In this document: positions 15,474-26,798 of the stretch, piece after piece
How positions within the stretch are numbered: position 1 is the first letter of the stretch
Layout: the number at the start of each line of letters is the position of its first letter
Assembly (NCBI GenBank): GCA_964504655.1
Contig: CAZDFD010000010.1
Span: forward strand, 1 to 64,000
Direction: 5' to 3'
Source of the DNA: JANXAZ01 sp964504655
GTDB lineage: Bacteria; Pseudomonadota; Alphaproteobacteria; Geminicoccales; Geminicoccaceae
Length of the DNA: 64,000 bases
Made by a program: the position numbers and the translations under genes
The notes under the pieces: model-generated
Seen by the model: only the letters and a program-made list of their open reading frames with translations
Database searches by the model: none
What the model was told of the DNA's origin: nothing

Positions 15474-16787
15474 GTGGCGCCAGAGCAGGGCCTCGTCGTG
15501 CTGGCCGAGTTCCGGGTCCGGCCCGGCCACATGGAGGCCTTCCTGCCGCTGCTCGAGCAGCACGCGCGGACCACCCGCGCCAACGAGCCCGGCTGCCTGC
15601 AGTTCGACGTGGTGCGCGACGGCGAGGACCCCGACCGCGCCTTCGTCTACGAGGTCTACGCCGACGCCGCCGCCTTCGAGGCGCACAAGGCCGCACCCTA
15701 CCTCGCCCGCTACCGCGAGCGCGCCGACCCGCACCTGCTCGAGCGCAAGGTCAGCGTGCACCGCCGCGTGGCGGCACCGGGCGGCCGCGCCGCGGCGCGC
15801 AAGGTGCTCGTCGCCGTGGTCCACCTGCTGGGCCGCGGCCACCTCCTGAAGCCGCTCGAGGAGGCCGGCCTCGAGCTCGTGTGGAACCCGCACAAGCGGC
15901 CGTTGCGCGAGGCCGAGCTCGTGGAGCTCCTGCCCGGCTGCGTGGCGAGCATCGCCGGCTCCGAGCCCTACACCGAGCGGGTCCTGGCCGCTGCCGGGGA
16001 CCTCAAGGTGATCGCGCGGCTGGGCGTCGGCTTCGACGCCGTCGACCTGGCCGCCGCCACCCGCCACGGCGTCGCCGTGGCCATGGCCTTCGGCGCCAAC
16101 CACGAGGCCGTGGCCGACCACGCCTTCGCGCTCATGGCGGCGCTCGCCCACGCCATCCCGCGCTACGACCGGGCGGTCCGCGAGGGCCGCTGGCAGCTCC
16201 TCTTCCACGGCCGGCTCACCGGCGCCACGGCCGGGATCGTGGGCTTCGGGCGGATCGGCCGGGCGCTCGCCAAGCGCTGCCAGGGCTTCGCGATGGACGT
16301 CCTCGTGGCCGATCCCTTCATGGAGGCCGACGCCCTGGCCCGGCTCGGCTGCACGCTCGTCCCGCTCGACGAGCTCCTCGCCCGCGCCGACTTCGTCTCC
16401 CTGCACGCGCCCCTGACCGCCGAGACCCGGGGGCTGATCGACGGCCGCCGCCTCGCGCTGATGAAGCGCTCGGCCTTCCTCGTGAACACCGCGCGCGGCG
16501 GCCTCGTCGACGAGCCGGCGCTGGTCGCGGCCCTCGAGCGCGGCACCATCGCCGGCGCCGGCCTCGACGTGATGGCGGTCGAGCCGCTGCCCGAGGGCTC
16601 GCCCCTGCGCACCTTGTCCAACGTCGTCCTGACCCCACATGCGGCCGGTGCCAGCGAGTGGGCGATCGAGACCATGGCCGCCCGGACGGTCGCCAACCTG
16701 CTCGCGGTGTGGCGCGGGCAGGACCCGGGCGGCGGCCTCCTGCTCAACCCCGAGGTGCTGGCCCGGCCGGCCCCGGTGCACGGCTGA
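15474..16787 (+). CDS. fusion of an ABM (YgiN-like) domain with a D-2-hydroxyacid dehydrogenase
   Basis: One uninterrupted frame of 437 residues with two domains. Residues about 5-98 are an antibiotic-biosynthesis-monooxygenase-like (ABM) domain (EFRVRPGHMEAFLPLL, NEPGCLQFDV, FVYEVYAD). From about 110 follows an NAD-dependent D-2-hydroxyacid dehydrogenase with GFGRIG, NTARGGLVDE, the catalytic Arg and Glu region, and HAAGAS near the end. A GGGGGAGAG ribosome site precedes the GTG start. An internal GTG at 15768 could begin a separate dehydrogenase but has no good ribosome site. The two folds are normally separate proteins. Substrate unknown. Confidence 0.83.
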   Translation: MAPEQGLVVLAEFRVRPGHMEAFLPLLEQHARTTRANEPGCLQFDVVRDGEDPDRAFVYEVYADAAAFEAHKAAPYLARYRERADPHLLERKVSVHRRVAAPGGRAAARKVLVAVVHLLGRGHLLKPLEEAGLELVWNPHKRPLREAELVELLPGCVASIAGSEPYTERVLAAAGDLKVIARLGVGFDAVDLAAATRHGVAVAMAFGANHEAVADHAFALMAALAHAIPRYDRAVREGRWQLLFHGRLTGATAGIVGFGRIGRALAKRCQGFAMDVLVADPFMEADALARLGCTLVPLDELLARADFVSLHAPLTAETRGLIDGRRLALMKRSAFLVNTARGGLVDEPALVAALERGTIAGAGLDVMAVEPLPEGSPLRTLSNVVLTPHAAGASEWAIETMAARTVANLLAVWRGQDPGGGLLLNPEVLARPAPVHG

Positions 16788-16822
16788 GCCGGCGCCGCCG
16801 CCCTTCCTCCCCGGATCCCGCC

Positions 16823-17683
16823 ATGAGCCGCATGCACCGCGACATCATCGACAAGGACGGCACCAAGCGCCCGGTGCCGATCCACGGGGCCGAGGCGTTC
16901 GCCTTCATGCGCGCCGCCGGCCGGCTCGCCGCCCAGAGCCTCGACCACGTGACGCCCCTGATCCGGGCCGGCGTCACCACCGCCGCCATCGACCGCGCCA
17001 TCGACGCCTTCATGCGCGCCGCAGGCGGCGTCCCGGCCACCAAGGGCTACCCGCACCGCGACCAGCCGGACAACCCGTTCCCGGCCTCCTGCTGCATCTC
17101 GGTCAACCACGTGGTCAACCACGGCATCCCCTCCGAGGAGAAGCGCCTCAAGGACGGCGACACCTTGAACATCGACGTGACCGTGATCCTGGATGGCTGG
17201 TACGGCGACACCAGCCGCATGTTCGTCGTCGGCCCGGTCGAGCGCATCCCGGTCAAGGCCAGGAGGCTCATCGACGTCACCTACGAGGCGATGTGGGCCG
17301 GCATCCGCGCGGTCCGCCCGGGTGCCACGCTCGGCGATGTCGGCCACGCCATCCAGCGGGTCGCCGAGGCGCAGCGCTTCTCCGTGGTGCGCGACTTCGT
17401 CGGCCACGGCATCGGCCGCAGGTTCCACGACGCTCCCGAGGTCCGCCACTTCGGCCGGCCGGGCGAGGGCCTGGTCCTGCATCCCGGCATGTTCTTCACG
17501 ATCGAGCCGATGATCAACGCCGGCCGGGCCGGGGTGAAGATCCTGGCCGACGGCTGGACCACGGTCACCCGCGACCGCGAGCCCTCGGCCCAGTTCGAGC
17601 ACACGGTGGGCGTCACCGCGGACGGCGTGGAAGTCTTCACCCGCTCGCCCGCCGGCCTCGAGAAGCCGCCCTACCCGGCCTGA
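16823..17683 (+). CDS. map: methionine aminopeptidase, type I
   Basis: A 286-residue enzyme that removes N-terminal Met from new proteins. All metal ligands are present: D118, D129, H195, E228 and E259. The substrate-binding His is in NHGIP (H100). The N-terminal extension of about 25 residues is slightly longer than in E. coli, and the zinc-finger extension of eukaryotic forms is absent. It follows the fusion dehydrogenase by 35 bases. Confidence 0.93.
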   Translation: MSRMHRDIIDKDGTKRPVPIHGAEAFAFMRAAGRLAAQSLDHVTPLIRAGVTTAAIDRAIDAFMRAAGGVPATKGYPHRDQPDNPFPASCCISVNHVVNHGIPSEEKRLKDGDTLNIDVTVILDGWYGDTSRMFVVGPVERIPVKARRLIDVTYEAMWAGIRAVRPGATLGDVGHAIQRVAEAQRFSVVRDFVGHGIGRRFHDAPEVRHFGRPGEGLVLHPGMFFTIEPMINAGRAGVKILADGWTTVTRDREPSAQFEHTVGVTADGVEVFTRSPAGLEKPPYPA

Positions 17684-17690
17684 CCGCTTC

Positions 17691-17712
17691 TTGACATAGA
17701 TCCTAGATTAGG
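17691..17712 (+). promoter_or_regulatory. TTGACA box followed by a CCTA-GAT-TAGG palindrome
   Basis: A perfect TTGACA (17691-17696) is followed five bases later by an 11-base dyad CCTAGATTAGG (17702-17712). No good -10 box lies 16-18 bases from the TTGACA, so the dyad could be an operator or the TAGATT part of a different promoter. It is the most AT-rich spot nearby and lies before the hypothetical gene at 17776. Confidence 0.3.
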
Positions 17713-17775
17713 TCAGAAGACCTTGGGAAGCCGCGGCCCCTCCGTCGGGCCGCGCGCGCCCCCTGGAGCCTCGCC

Positions 17776-18396
17776 ATGACTCCCACCAACCCTCCGGCCG
17801 ACGCCGCCCTGCCCTCGCCGGCGCTGCTGCTGCTCGCCGAGCTGACCGCCCCCGAGGCGGCGCTCCTGGCCGAGCTGGTGCACGACTGGCACGCCCGCGT
17901 CGCGCCGATCGACGCCGCCGAGCGGCTGATCGCCGACGGCCTCGCCTGCCTCGCCTGGCGCCGCCGCCGCCTCGACCAGGTCGAGGAGCGGGTGCTCGTG
18001 GCGCTCGCCCGCGGCACACCAATGCCCGGCCTGCCGAGCCTCGGCACGCTCGGCTGGCGGCGGCGCCTGCTCGAGCGCGAGGCCGCCGCCCTCGAGGCCG
18101 AGCTCGACCTCCTGCGCCGCATCCGGCCGGGTCCGCCGGCCCGCCACGGCCTCAACCCGGACCGGCTCGAGTGGCTCGCCCGCAAGGTCCGCGCCGGCCG
18201 CATCGAGCTGCAGCCGAAGGAGGTCCGGCACGCGGCTCCCGAGCCCGCGGCCGCAGCACCCGATCCCACCGCCTCGGTCCCGCCCGAGCGCGCGCTCGCG
18301 GCCGCCGCGGCGATCCGCCGGGCGCTCGGCCTGCCGCCCCGGCACGCGGCTCCCGAGCCGCGCGGCGCCGCCGCGACCGCCGCTCCGCCGGGCTGA
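17776..18396 (+). CDS. hypothetical protein, helical, Ala/Pro-rich tail
   Basis: A 206-residue protein with no recognised catalytic motif. Residues about 20-125 are predicted helical, with many Leu, Glu and Arg (CLAWRRRRLDQVEERVLVAL). Residues about 150-206 are Ala/Pro-rich and probably disordered. The central part weakly recalls short bacterial proteins of the 'alkylhydroperoxidase-neighbour' LAWRLRR type of unknown role. A TGGAG ribosome site precedes the ATG. It is convergent with ETF-QO. Function unknown. Confidence 0.6.
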   Translation: MTPTNPPADAALPSPALLLLAELTAPEAALLAELVHDWHARVAPIDAAERLIADGLACLAWRRRRLDQVEERVLVALARGTPMPGLPSLGTLGWRRRLLEREAAALEAELDLLRRIRPGPPARHGLNPDRLEWLARKVRAGRIELQPKEVRHAAPEPAAAAPDPTASVPPERALAAAAAIRRALGLPPRHAAPEPRGAAATAAPPG

Positions 18397-18417
18397 GCGC
18401 GGGCCTGGGCGCCGGCC

Positions 18418-20055
18418 TCACATGCCGCCCGGATAGCTCGGCCCGCCGCCGCCCTCGGGCGTCACCCAGTCGATGTTCTGGGTCGGATCCTTGATGTCGC
18501 AGGTCTTGCAGTGCACGCAGTTCTGCGCGTTGATCTGCAGCCTGTGGCCGCCCTTGCCGTCGTCGACGTACTCGTAGACCCCGGCCGGGCAGTAGCGGCT
18601 CTCGGGGCCGGCGTAGGTGGCGAGGTTGACCCGCACCGCCGCACCCGGGTCCCTGAGCACGAGGTGGCAGGGCTGGTCCTCCTCGTGGTTGGTGTTGGAG
18701 ACGAACACCGAGGAGAGCCGGTCGAAGGTCAGGGTCCCGTCCGCCCGCGGATACTCGATCCGCCGGCACTCGGCGGCCGGCCGCAGCGAGGCGTGGTCGG
18801 GGCGGTGGTGGGCGAGCGTCCAGGGCGCCCGGCCGCGGAACAGGTAGGTGTCGAGCGCGGCGTAGCCGAGCGCCGGCAGGAGGCCGAAGCGGAAGGCGGG
18901 GCGGATGTTGCGCACCCGGTGCAGCTCGTCCCAGAGCCAGCTCCGCCGCAGCCGCTCGGGATAGGTCTCGAGCAGCGGCCGCTCGGCGCCCGCGGCGAGC
19001 GCCTCGAACGCCGCCTCGGCGCACACCATGCCCGACTTCATGGCGGTGTGCGTGCCCTTGATCTTGGGCACGTTGAGGAAGCCGGCGGTGTCGCCGACCA
19101 GGGCCAGGCCCGGCGCCACGAGCCGCGGGATCGACTGCAGGCCGCCCTCGGAGAGCGCCCGGGCGCCGTAGGCGATGCGCCGGCCGCCCTCGAGGTGGGG
19201 GCGGATCGCCGGATGGGTCTTGAGCCGCTGCAGCTCGTCGAACGGCGAGAGCCAGGGGTTCTCGTAGTCGAGGCCGACCACGAAGCCGAGCGAGACCAGG
19301 TTCGAGCCCAGCATGTAGAGCCAGGAGCCGCCGTAGGTCGCGTGGTCGAGCGGCCAGCCGATGGTGTGCAGGACGAGGCCCGGCCGGTGCCGCTCGGCGG
19401 GGATCTCCCAGAGCTCCTTGAGGCCGATGCCGTAGGTCTGGTGCTGGGCGCCCTGGCGCAGCCCGAAGCGCGCCATGGCCACCTTGGTCAAGGAGCCGCG
19501 GCAGCCTTCGGCCAGGATGGTGAGCCGGGCCTCGATGTCGACCCCGGGCTGGTGGGCGGGGCCGGGGGTGCCGTCGCGGCGGATCCCCATGTCGCCGGTG
19601 CCCACCCCGCGGACCCGGCCCTGCTCGTCCTCGAGCAGCCGGGCGGCGGCGAAGCCCGGGAAGATCTCGACCCCGAGCGCCTCCGCCTCGCGGCCGAGCC
19701 AGCGGCAGAGATCGCCCAGGCTGATGAGCCAGTTGCCGTGGTTGCGCATGGGCGGCGGGGTGGGCAGGCGGAAGGCCCGCGCGGCCGTCAGGTAGAGGAA
19801 CCGGTCCTCGGTCGCGGCGGTCTCGATCGGCGCCCCGCGCTCGCGCCAGTCGGGGAGCAGCTCGTCGAGCGCCCTGGGCTCGAGGCAGGCGCCCGAGAGG
19901 ATGTGGGCGCCCACCTCCGAGCCCTTCTCGAGCACGCAGACGGCGAGCTCGGTGCCGCCGGCGGCGGAGAGCTGCTTCAACCGGATGGCGGTGGCGAGGC
20001 CGGCCGGGCCGGCGCCCACGATCACCACGTCGAACCGCAGGACCTCGCGTTCCAT
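18418..20055 (-). CDS. electron-transfer flavoprotein:ubiquinone oxidoreductase
   Basis: This 545-residue inner-membrane flavoprotein passes electrons from ETF, reduced by acyl-CoA and related dehydrogenases, to ubiquinone. The FAD motif VGAGPAGLATAIRLKQL is at the N-terminus. The [4Fe-4S] cluster ligands are C489, C513, C516 and C519 (YCPAG and NCVHCKTCDI). Length fits the family (about 540-560). Only a weak GGGGCGGGG precedes the ATG. The ETF genes themselves are not in the window. Confidence 0.93.
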   Translation of the reverse strand: MEREVLRFDVVIVGAGPAGLATAIRLKQLSAAGGTELAVCVLEKGSEVGAHILSGACLEPRALDELLPDWRERGAPIETAATEDRFLYLTAARAFRLPTPPPMRNHGNWLISLGDLCRWLGREAEALGVEIFPGFAAARLLEDEQGRVRGVGTGDMGIRRDGTPGPAHQPGVDIEARLTILAEGCRGSLTKVAMARFGLRQGAQHQTYGIGLKELWEIPAERHRPGLVLHTIGWPLDHATYGGSWLYMLGSNLVSLGFVVGLDYENPWLSPFDELQRLKTHPAIRPHLEGGRRIAYGARALSEGGLQSIPRLVAPGLALVGDTAGFLNVPKIKGTHTAMKSGMVCAEAAFEALAAGAERPLLETYPERLRRSWLWDELHRVRNIRPAFRFGLLPALGYAALDTYLFRGRAPWTLAHHRPDHASLRPAAECRRIEYPRADGTLTFDRLSSVFVSNTNHEEDQPCHLVLRDPGAAVRVNLATYAGPESRYCPAGVYEYVDDGKGGHRLQINAQNCVHCKTCDIKDPTQNIDWVTPEGGGGPSYPGGM

Positions 20056-20158
20056 CCCCGCCCCAGCCCCGGCCCCAGCCCGAGGTGCCGTCCGTGCCGC
20101 ACGGGCGCCGCACCGGCGCCGGGCGGCGATAGCACGCGGCCACCGTCCTGGCCACCGA

Positions 20159-20194
20159 CCGGCGCTCGCCCCGATGCCGGCGCTCGCTCCGATG
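20159..20194. repeat. tandem 18-bp repeat
   Basis: CCGGCGCTCGC[C/T]CCGATG occurs twice head to tail (20159-20176 and 20177-20194), one base apart in sequence. It lies in the 276-base spacer between the divergent ETF-QO and diguanylate cyclase genes. Nothing else is clear in that spacer. Confidence 0.6.
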
Positions 20195-20331
20195 GATGAA
20201 AGGCCGGGCCTCGCACGTCGATCGGTTGAGCTGCCACGATCGTCATGCTTGGATGGGTCGGCCGGGCGAGGGGGACGCCGGGCGTCGGCCGGTGCGATCG
20301 GGGGAGATCGCGTCCGGCCGGGAGAGCGCAC

Positions 20332-21624
20332 ATGCCGCCGCACACCCGGTCGAGCGGATCCGTCGCGGCGCTGCGCGGACCCGCCGGGAGCTCGTTCGGC
20401 GGCCCCGAGCCCGGGGCCGTCGTGGCGCGCGTCGACGACCGCCCGGTCGGCCGGCGGGTGCTCCTTTGGCCGGCCGTGGCGCTGGCCGCGATCCTGGCCG
20501 TGGGCCTCGGCCTCGGCCTGCTCCTGGCCGACCGGCTGGTGCGCGAGGACGCCCGCTTCGTCGCCGCCTCCACGAGCGACTTCCTGCGCAAGCTCGTGCC
20601 CGAGCTCGAGACCATCCTCGAGCGCCGCGAGGTCTCGCCGGAGCAGCGCGAGGCGCTGCGCCTCGCCGCCGATCGCAGCCGCGTGGTCTATCTGTCGCTG
20701 CTCGACCCGGGCGGACGGCCGATCGTCCGCGGCCGCGAGATCCTGCCCTCGGCACCGCCGCCGCGGCGCGAGGCGGTCCGGGCCCAGGCGCTGCTCGAGG
20801 CGGCGATCCGCAACCGCCAGATCGAGGTCGCGGTCGAGGCGGTGGAGCAGGCCGGCTGGCCGGCCCAGGTGGGCGACGCGGTGGTGCCGTTCGAGCGCGA
20901 CGGCCGCCTGCTCGGCCTCCTGCACGTGGCGGTCGACCTGACCGACAAGGTCGAGGTCTACCGGCGCACCTTCCTCTGGGTGGTGGTGGTGCTGACCGGC
21001 CTCTTCGTGCTGGCGGCACTCGTGCCCGGTGCCGTGCTGTGGCGGCGGCTCAAGGTGCTCGAGGCGGCCGCCGCCGACGTCCGCCACCTGGCCTTCCACG
21101 ACGCCCTGACCCAGCTCCCCAACCGGCTCCTGTTCCAGGACCGGCTGGCGCAGGCGATCGCCCGGGTGCACCGCGAGGGCGGCAAGGGCGCCCTCCTGAT
21201 GCTCGACCTCGACGACTTCAAGGACGTCAACGACGCGATGGGCCACGCCGCCGGCGACCAGCTCTTGCGGGTGGTGGCGGCGCGGCTCGCCCGCAGCGTG
21301 CGGGCGACCGACACGGTGGCCCGGCTGGGTGGCGACGAGTTCGCGGTGATCGTGGCGCCGCTCGCCGCCGCCGACCGGCTCGAGGCCGTGCTGGCGCGGA
21401 TCGCCCAGGAGCTCGGCACGCCGATCGCCATCGACGGCCGCTCGGTGACCGCCAGCGCCACGATCGGCATCGCCCTGTTCCCGGACGACGGCGCCGAGCC
21501 CGACCGGCTGGTCCGCCGCGCCGACGTGGCACTCTACCGCGGCAAGGCCAAGGGCCGCGGTGCGGTCGTCTGGCACGTCGAGCCGGAGGGCCTGCGACCG
21601 GCGGCCGAGGGCGGCGGGCGCTGA
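20332..21624 (+). CDS. membrane-bound diguanylate cyclase
   Basis: A 430-residue sensor with two membrane helices (about 43-66 and 213-236) flanking a periplasmic domain of about 145 residues. A cytoplasmic GGDEF domain follows. The active site is intact (GGDEF, 333-337), and a product-inhibition I-site RATD (324-327) lies five residues upstream. It should make cyclic di-GMP. The ATG at 20332 has GGGAGAG five bases before it and is preferred to the in-frame ATG at 20245. The periplasmic sensor domain is not recognised. Confidence 0.88.
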   Translation: MPPHTRSSGSVAALRGPAGSSFGGPEPGAVVARVDDRPVGRRVLLWPAVALAAILAVGLGLGLLLADRLVREDARFVAASTSDFLRKLVPELETILERREVSPEQREALRLAADRSRVVYLSLLDPGGRPIVRGREILPSAPPPRREAVRAQALLEAAIRNRQIEVAVEAVEQAGWPAQVGDAVVPFERDGRLLGLLHVAVDLTDKVEVYRRTFLWVVVVLTGLFVLAALVPGAVLWRRLKVLEAAAADVRHLAFHDALTQLPNRLLFQDRLAQAIARVHREGGKGALLMLDLDDFKDVNDAMGHAAGDQLLRVVAARLARSVRATDTVARLGGDEFAVIVAPLAAADRLEAVLARIAQELGTPIAIDGRSVTASATIGIALFPDDGAEPDRLVRRADVALYRGKAKGRGAVVWHVEPEGLRPAAEGGGR

Positions 21625-22283
21625 GCGCCGGGCCGCTCGACCGGGCCCGGCTCGAGGCCGCACTCGCGGCGCTCGCCGCCCGCGACGCCGAGGTGGCGGC
21701 CGCCCTCGACCGGCTCGGCCCGCCCGAGCCCAGGGTGCGCGAGCCGGGCTTCGCGACGCTTCTGCGGATCGTCGTCGCGCAGCAGCTGTCGACCCGGGCC
21801 GCGGCCGCGATCTGGGCCCGCCTCGAGCAGATGCTCGGCCCGGGCTGCCCGCCCACGGCCTTCCTCGGCCGGGGCGAGGCGGAGCTGCGGGCGGCCGGGC
21901 TGAGTGCCCGCAAGGTGGCCTACGGCCGCGGGCTCGCCCGGGCGGTGCTCGAGGGCGGCCTCGCGGTCGAGGCCCTGGCCGGGCTCGAGGACGAGGAGGT
22001 GGTGGCGCGGATCACGGCGCTCGCGGGCTTCGGCCGCTGGAGCGCCGAGATCTACCTGCTCTTCGCGCTCGGCCGGGTCGACGCCTTCCCGGCCGACGAT
22101 CTGGCGCTCCAGGTGGGCTTCCAGCGGCTCAAGGGGCTGCCGCTCCGGCCCGACGGGCGGCGCCTGCGCGCCCTGGTCGAGCCCTGGGCGCCCTGGCGCG
22201 GGGCCGGGGCGCTCCTGCTCTGGAAGGTCTACGGTGCCGCCACCCTGGCGGTGCCGGAGCCGGCCCGGGTGCCCAACTTGTAG
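21621..22283 (+). CDS. AlkA-like DNA-3-methyladenine glycosylase (HhH-GPD), CTG start likely
   Basis: A base-excision glycosylase of the HhH-GPD superfamily, 220 residues if begun at the CTG overlapping the upstream stop (CTGA). The hairpin-helix-hairpin is LAGFGRWSAEIYLLFALG (about 134-151) and the catalytic Asp is D160 (FPADD), as in AlkA. No ATG, GTG or TTG occurs in frame until GTG 21693. Starting there would remove 24 residues that are helical and conserved-looking (LDRARLEAALAAL). A GGGCGGCGGG stretch precedes the CTG. The function call is sound; the start is uncertain. Confidence 0.82.
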   Translation: MSAGPLDRARLEAALAALAARDAEVAAALDRLGPPEPRVREPGFATLLRIVVAQQLSTRAAAAIWARLEQMLGPGCPPTAFLGRGEAELRAAGLSARKVAYGRGLARAVLEGGLAVEALAGLEDEEVVARITALAGFGRWSAEIYLLFALGRVDAFPADDLALQVGFQRLKGLPLRPDGRRLRALVEPWAPWRGAGALLLWKVYGAATLAVPEPARVPNL

Positions 22284-22306
22284 GCGCATCCGCGGCTTGC
22301 TAGAAG
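22278..22306 (+). promoter_or_regulatory. candidate gyrA promoter
   Basis: TTGTAG (22278-22283) and TAGAAG (22301-22306) are 17 bases apart, overlapping the end of the glycosylase gene. The -10 region lies within a small CTTGC...GCAAG dyad. A TTGTAG -35-like box with similar spacing is also seen at 58.88 kb. Weak but plausible. Confidence 0.3.
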
Positions 22307-22382
22307 GCAAGGGCCGGGATCGGCGGCGCCGCCCCCCGGCGCCCGCCCGCGCCATCGAGCCCGAGACCCGCCAGCCCCGCCC

Positions 22383-25106
<2,724 letters not shown>

Positions 25107-25170
25107 GCCCCGCCGCGGCCGCGCCGCGACCATTCCGCACTGCAGCATCGCCGCCCGCCGCCACCTCGGC

Positions 25171-25176
25171 TAGGAT
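25171..25176 (+). promoter_or_regulatory. possible -10 box before coaD
   Basis: TAGGAT in the spacer between gyrA and coaD matches the -10-like box at 583-588. No clear -35 box is seen 17 bases upstream. coaD may have its own promoter or be read from gyrA. Confidence 0.2.
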
Positions 25177-25239
25177 GCAGGCGGGGTGGTGGGCAGGGCC
25201 GCGGCGGCCGGGGGCGGTCGCGGCCGCAGAGGTGCGTCC

Positions 25240-25761
25240 ATGAGCAGGAAGCGCGTCGCCGTCTATCCGGGCACCTTCGATCCGATCCACAACGGCCACC
25301 TGGACGTGATCCGGCGCGCCACCCTCCTGGTCGACCGGCTGATCGTCGCGGTCGCGATCAACGCCGGCAAGGATCCGCTGTTCGCCCTCGAGGAGCGGGT
25401 CCGCATGGTCGAGGCCGACATCAACTCGCTCCTGGCCGCGAATGCCGGCAACGGCGCCCGGGTGGTGGTCCAGCCGTTCGAGAGCCTCCTGGTCCGGGTC
25501 GCCGCCGAGCAGGGCGCCGACATGATCATCCGCGGCCTGCGCGCGGTCTCCGACTTCGAGTACGAGTTCCAGATGGCCCTCAACAACAAGCGCCTCGTGC
25601 CGCGGCTGGAGACCGTCTTCCTCATGGCCTCGGAGACCAGCCAGTTCATCTCCTCCCGCTTCGTCAAGGAGATCCATCTTTTGGGCGGCGACGTGTCCTC
25701 GATGGTCTCGGCCAACGTCCTGCGCCGGCTGGACGAGAAGCGCGGCCGGGCGCCGGGGTGA
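25240..25761 (+). CDS. coaD: phosphopantetheine adenylyltransferase
   Basis: This 173-residue enzyme makes dephospho-CoA from phosphopantetheine and ATP, the penultimate step of CoA synthesis. The nucleotidyltransferase motif YPGTFDPIHNGHLD (residues 9-22) and the C-terminal ISSRFVKE stretch are intact. The ATG at 25240 follows AGAGG by seven bases and is preferred to an in-frame upstream GTG. Its TGA overlaps the GTG of queA, so the two are coupled. Confidence 0.95.
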   Translation: MSRKRVAVYPGTFDPIHNGHLDVIRRATLLVDRLIVAVAINAGKDPLFALEERVRMVEADINSLLAANAGNGARVVVQPFESLLVRVAAEQGADMIIRGLRAVSDFEYEFQMALNNKRLVPRLETVFLMASETSQFISSRFVKEIHLLGGDVSSMVSANVLRRLDEKRGRAPG

Positions 25762-26798
25762 GGGTCGAGCTCTTCGACTTCGAGCTGCCCGATGAGCTCG
25801 TCGCCCAGCGGCCGAGCGAGCCGCGCGAGGCGGCCCGGCTCCTCGTGGTGGGCGAGGGGCTCGAGGACCGGCGGGTGGGCGATCTGCCGGAGCTCCTGGC
25901 ACCGGGCGACCTCCTGGTCCTCAACGACAGCCGCGTGCTGCCGACCCGCTTCTGGGGCCGGCGCGGGGAAGTCGCTGTCGAGGCCACGCTGGTCGAGCCC
26001 GCGGACGACCGCTCCTGGTGGGCGCTCGCCCGGCCGGGCCGGCGGCTGCGCCCCGGGGACCGGGTGCGGCTCGGCCGCGACCTCGAGGCCGAGGTCGCCG
26101 CCAAGGACGCGGAGGGCCGCGTGCTGTTGACCTTCGAGCGGGCCGGAGCCGAGCTCGCGCGGGCGATCGAGGAGCAGGGGGCGATGCCGCTCCCGCCCTA
26201 CATCCGCCGGCCACCCGGCGGCGACCCGCGCGACCGCCGCGACTATCAGCCGATCCAGGCCAGGATCGAGGGCTCGGTGGCGGCACCCACGGCCTCCCTC
26301 CACCTGACCGAGGCGCTGCTCGAGCGGCTCGCGGCGCGGGGCGTGGAGCGGGCCTCGGTGACGCTGCACCTGGGCCTCGGCACCTTCGCCCCGGTCAAGG
26401 TCGCGGACACGGCCGAGCATCGGATGCACCCCGAGCACGGCACGGTCCCGGCCGAGACCGTGCGGGCGATCGCGCGGGCGCGGGCCCGCGGCGGGCGGAT
26501 CGTGGCGGTCGGCACGACCGTGCTCCGGGCGCTCGAGAGCCGGGCGACCGGCAACGGCGAAGTCGAGCCCGGCGGGTTCGCGACCGACCTCTTCGTGACC
26601 CCGGGCTTCCGCTTCCGCGTGGTCGACCGGCTCGTCACCAACTTCCACCTGCCGCGCTCGACGCTCTTCATGCTGGTCTGCGCCTTCGCCGGGCTCGAGC
26701 GGATGCGGGCCGCCTACGCGCGGGCGATCGCCGCCCGCTACCGCTTCTTCTCCTACGGCGACGCCTGCCTGCTCGACCGCGCCGAGGCCGCCCGGTGA
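25758..26798 (+). CDS. queA: S-adenosylmethionine:tRNA ribosyltransferase-isomerase
   Basis: A 346-residue enzyme of queuosine synthesis that adds the epoxycyclopentane precursor from SAM to preQ1 in tRNA. Family motifs include VLNDSRVLPTRFWG, AAPTASLH and HLGLGTFAPVK. The usual DYQT motif reads DYQPIQA here, a small deviation. It overlaps coaD upstream and tgt downstream by GTGA, so coaD-queA-tgt are translated as a coupled run. Many alphaproteobacteria carry a peptidyl-prolyl isomerase gene between coaD and queA; it is missing here. Confidence 0.93.
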   Translation: MRVELFDFELPDELVAQRPSEPREAARLLVVGEGLEDRRVGDLPELLAPGDLLVLNDSRVLPTRFWGRRGEVAVEATLVEPADDRSWWALARPGRRLRPGDRVRLGRDLEAEVAAKDAEGRVLLTFERAGAELARAIEEQGAMPLPPYIRRPPGGDPRDRRDYQPIQARIEGSVAAPTASLHLTEALLERLAARGVERASVTLHLGLGTFAPVKVADTAEHRMHPEHGTVPAETVRAIARARARGGRIVAVGTTVLRALESRATGNGEVEPGGFATDLFVTPGFRFRVVDRLVTNFHLPRSTLFMLVCAFAGLERMRAAYARAIAARYRFFSYGDACLLDRAEAAR

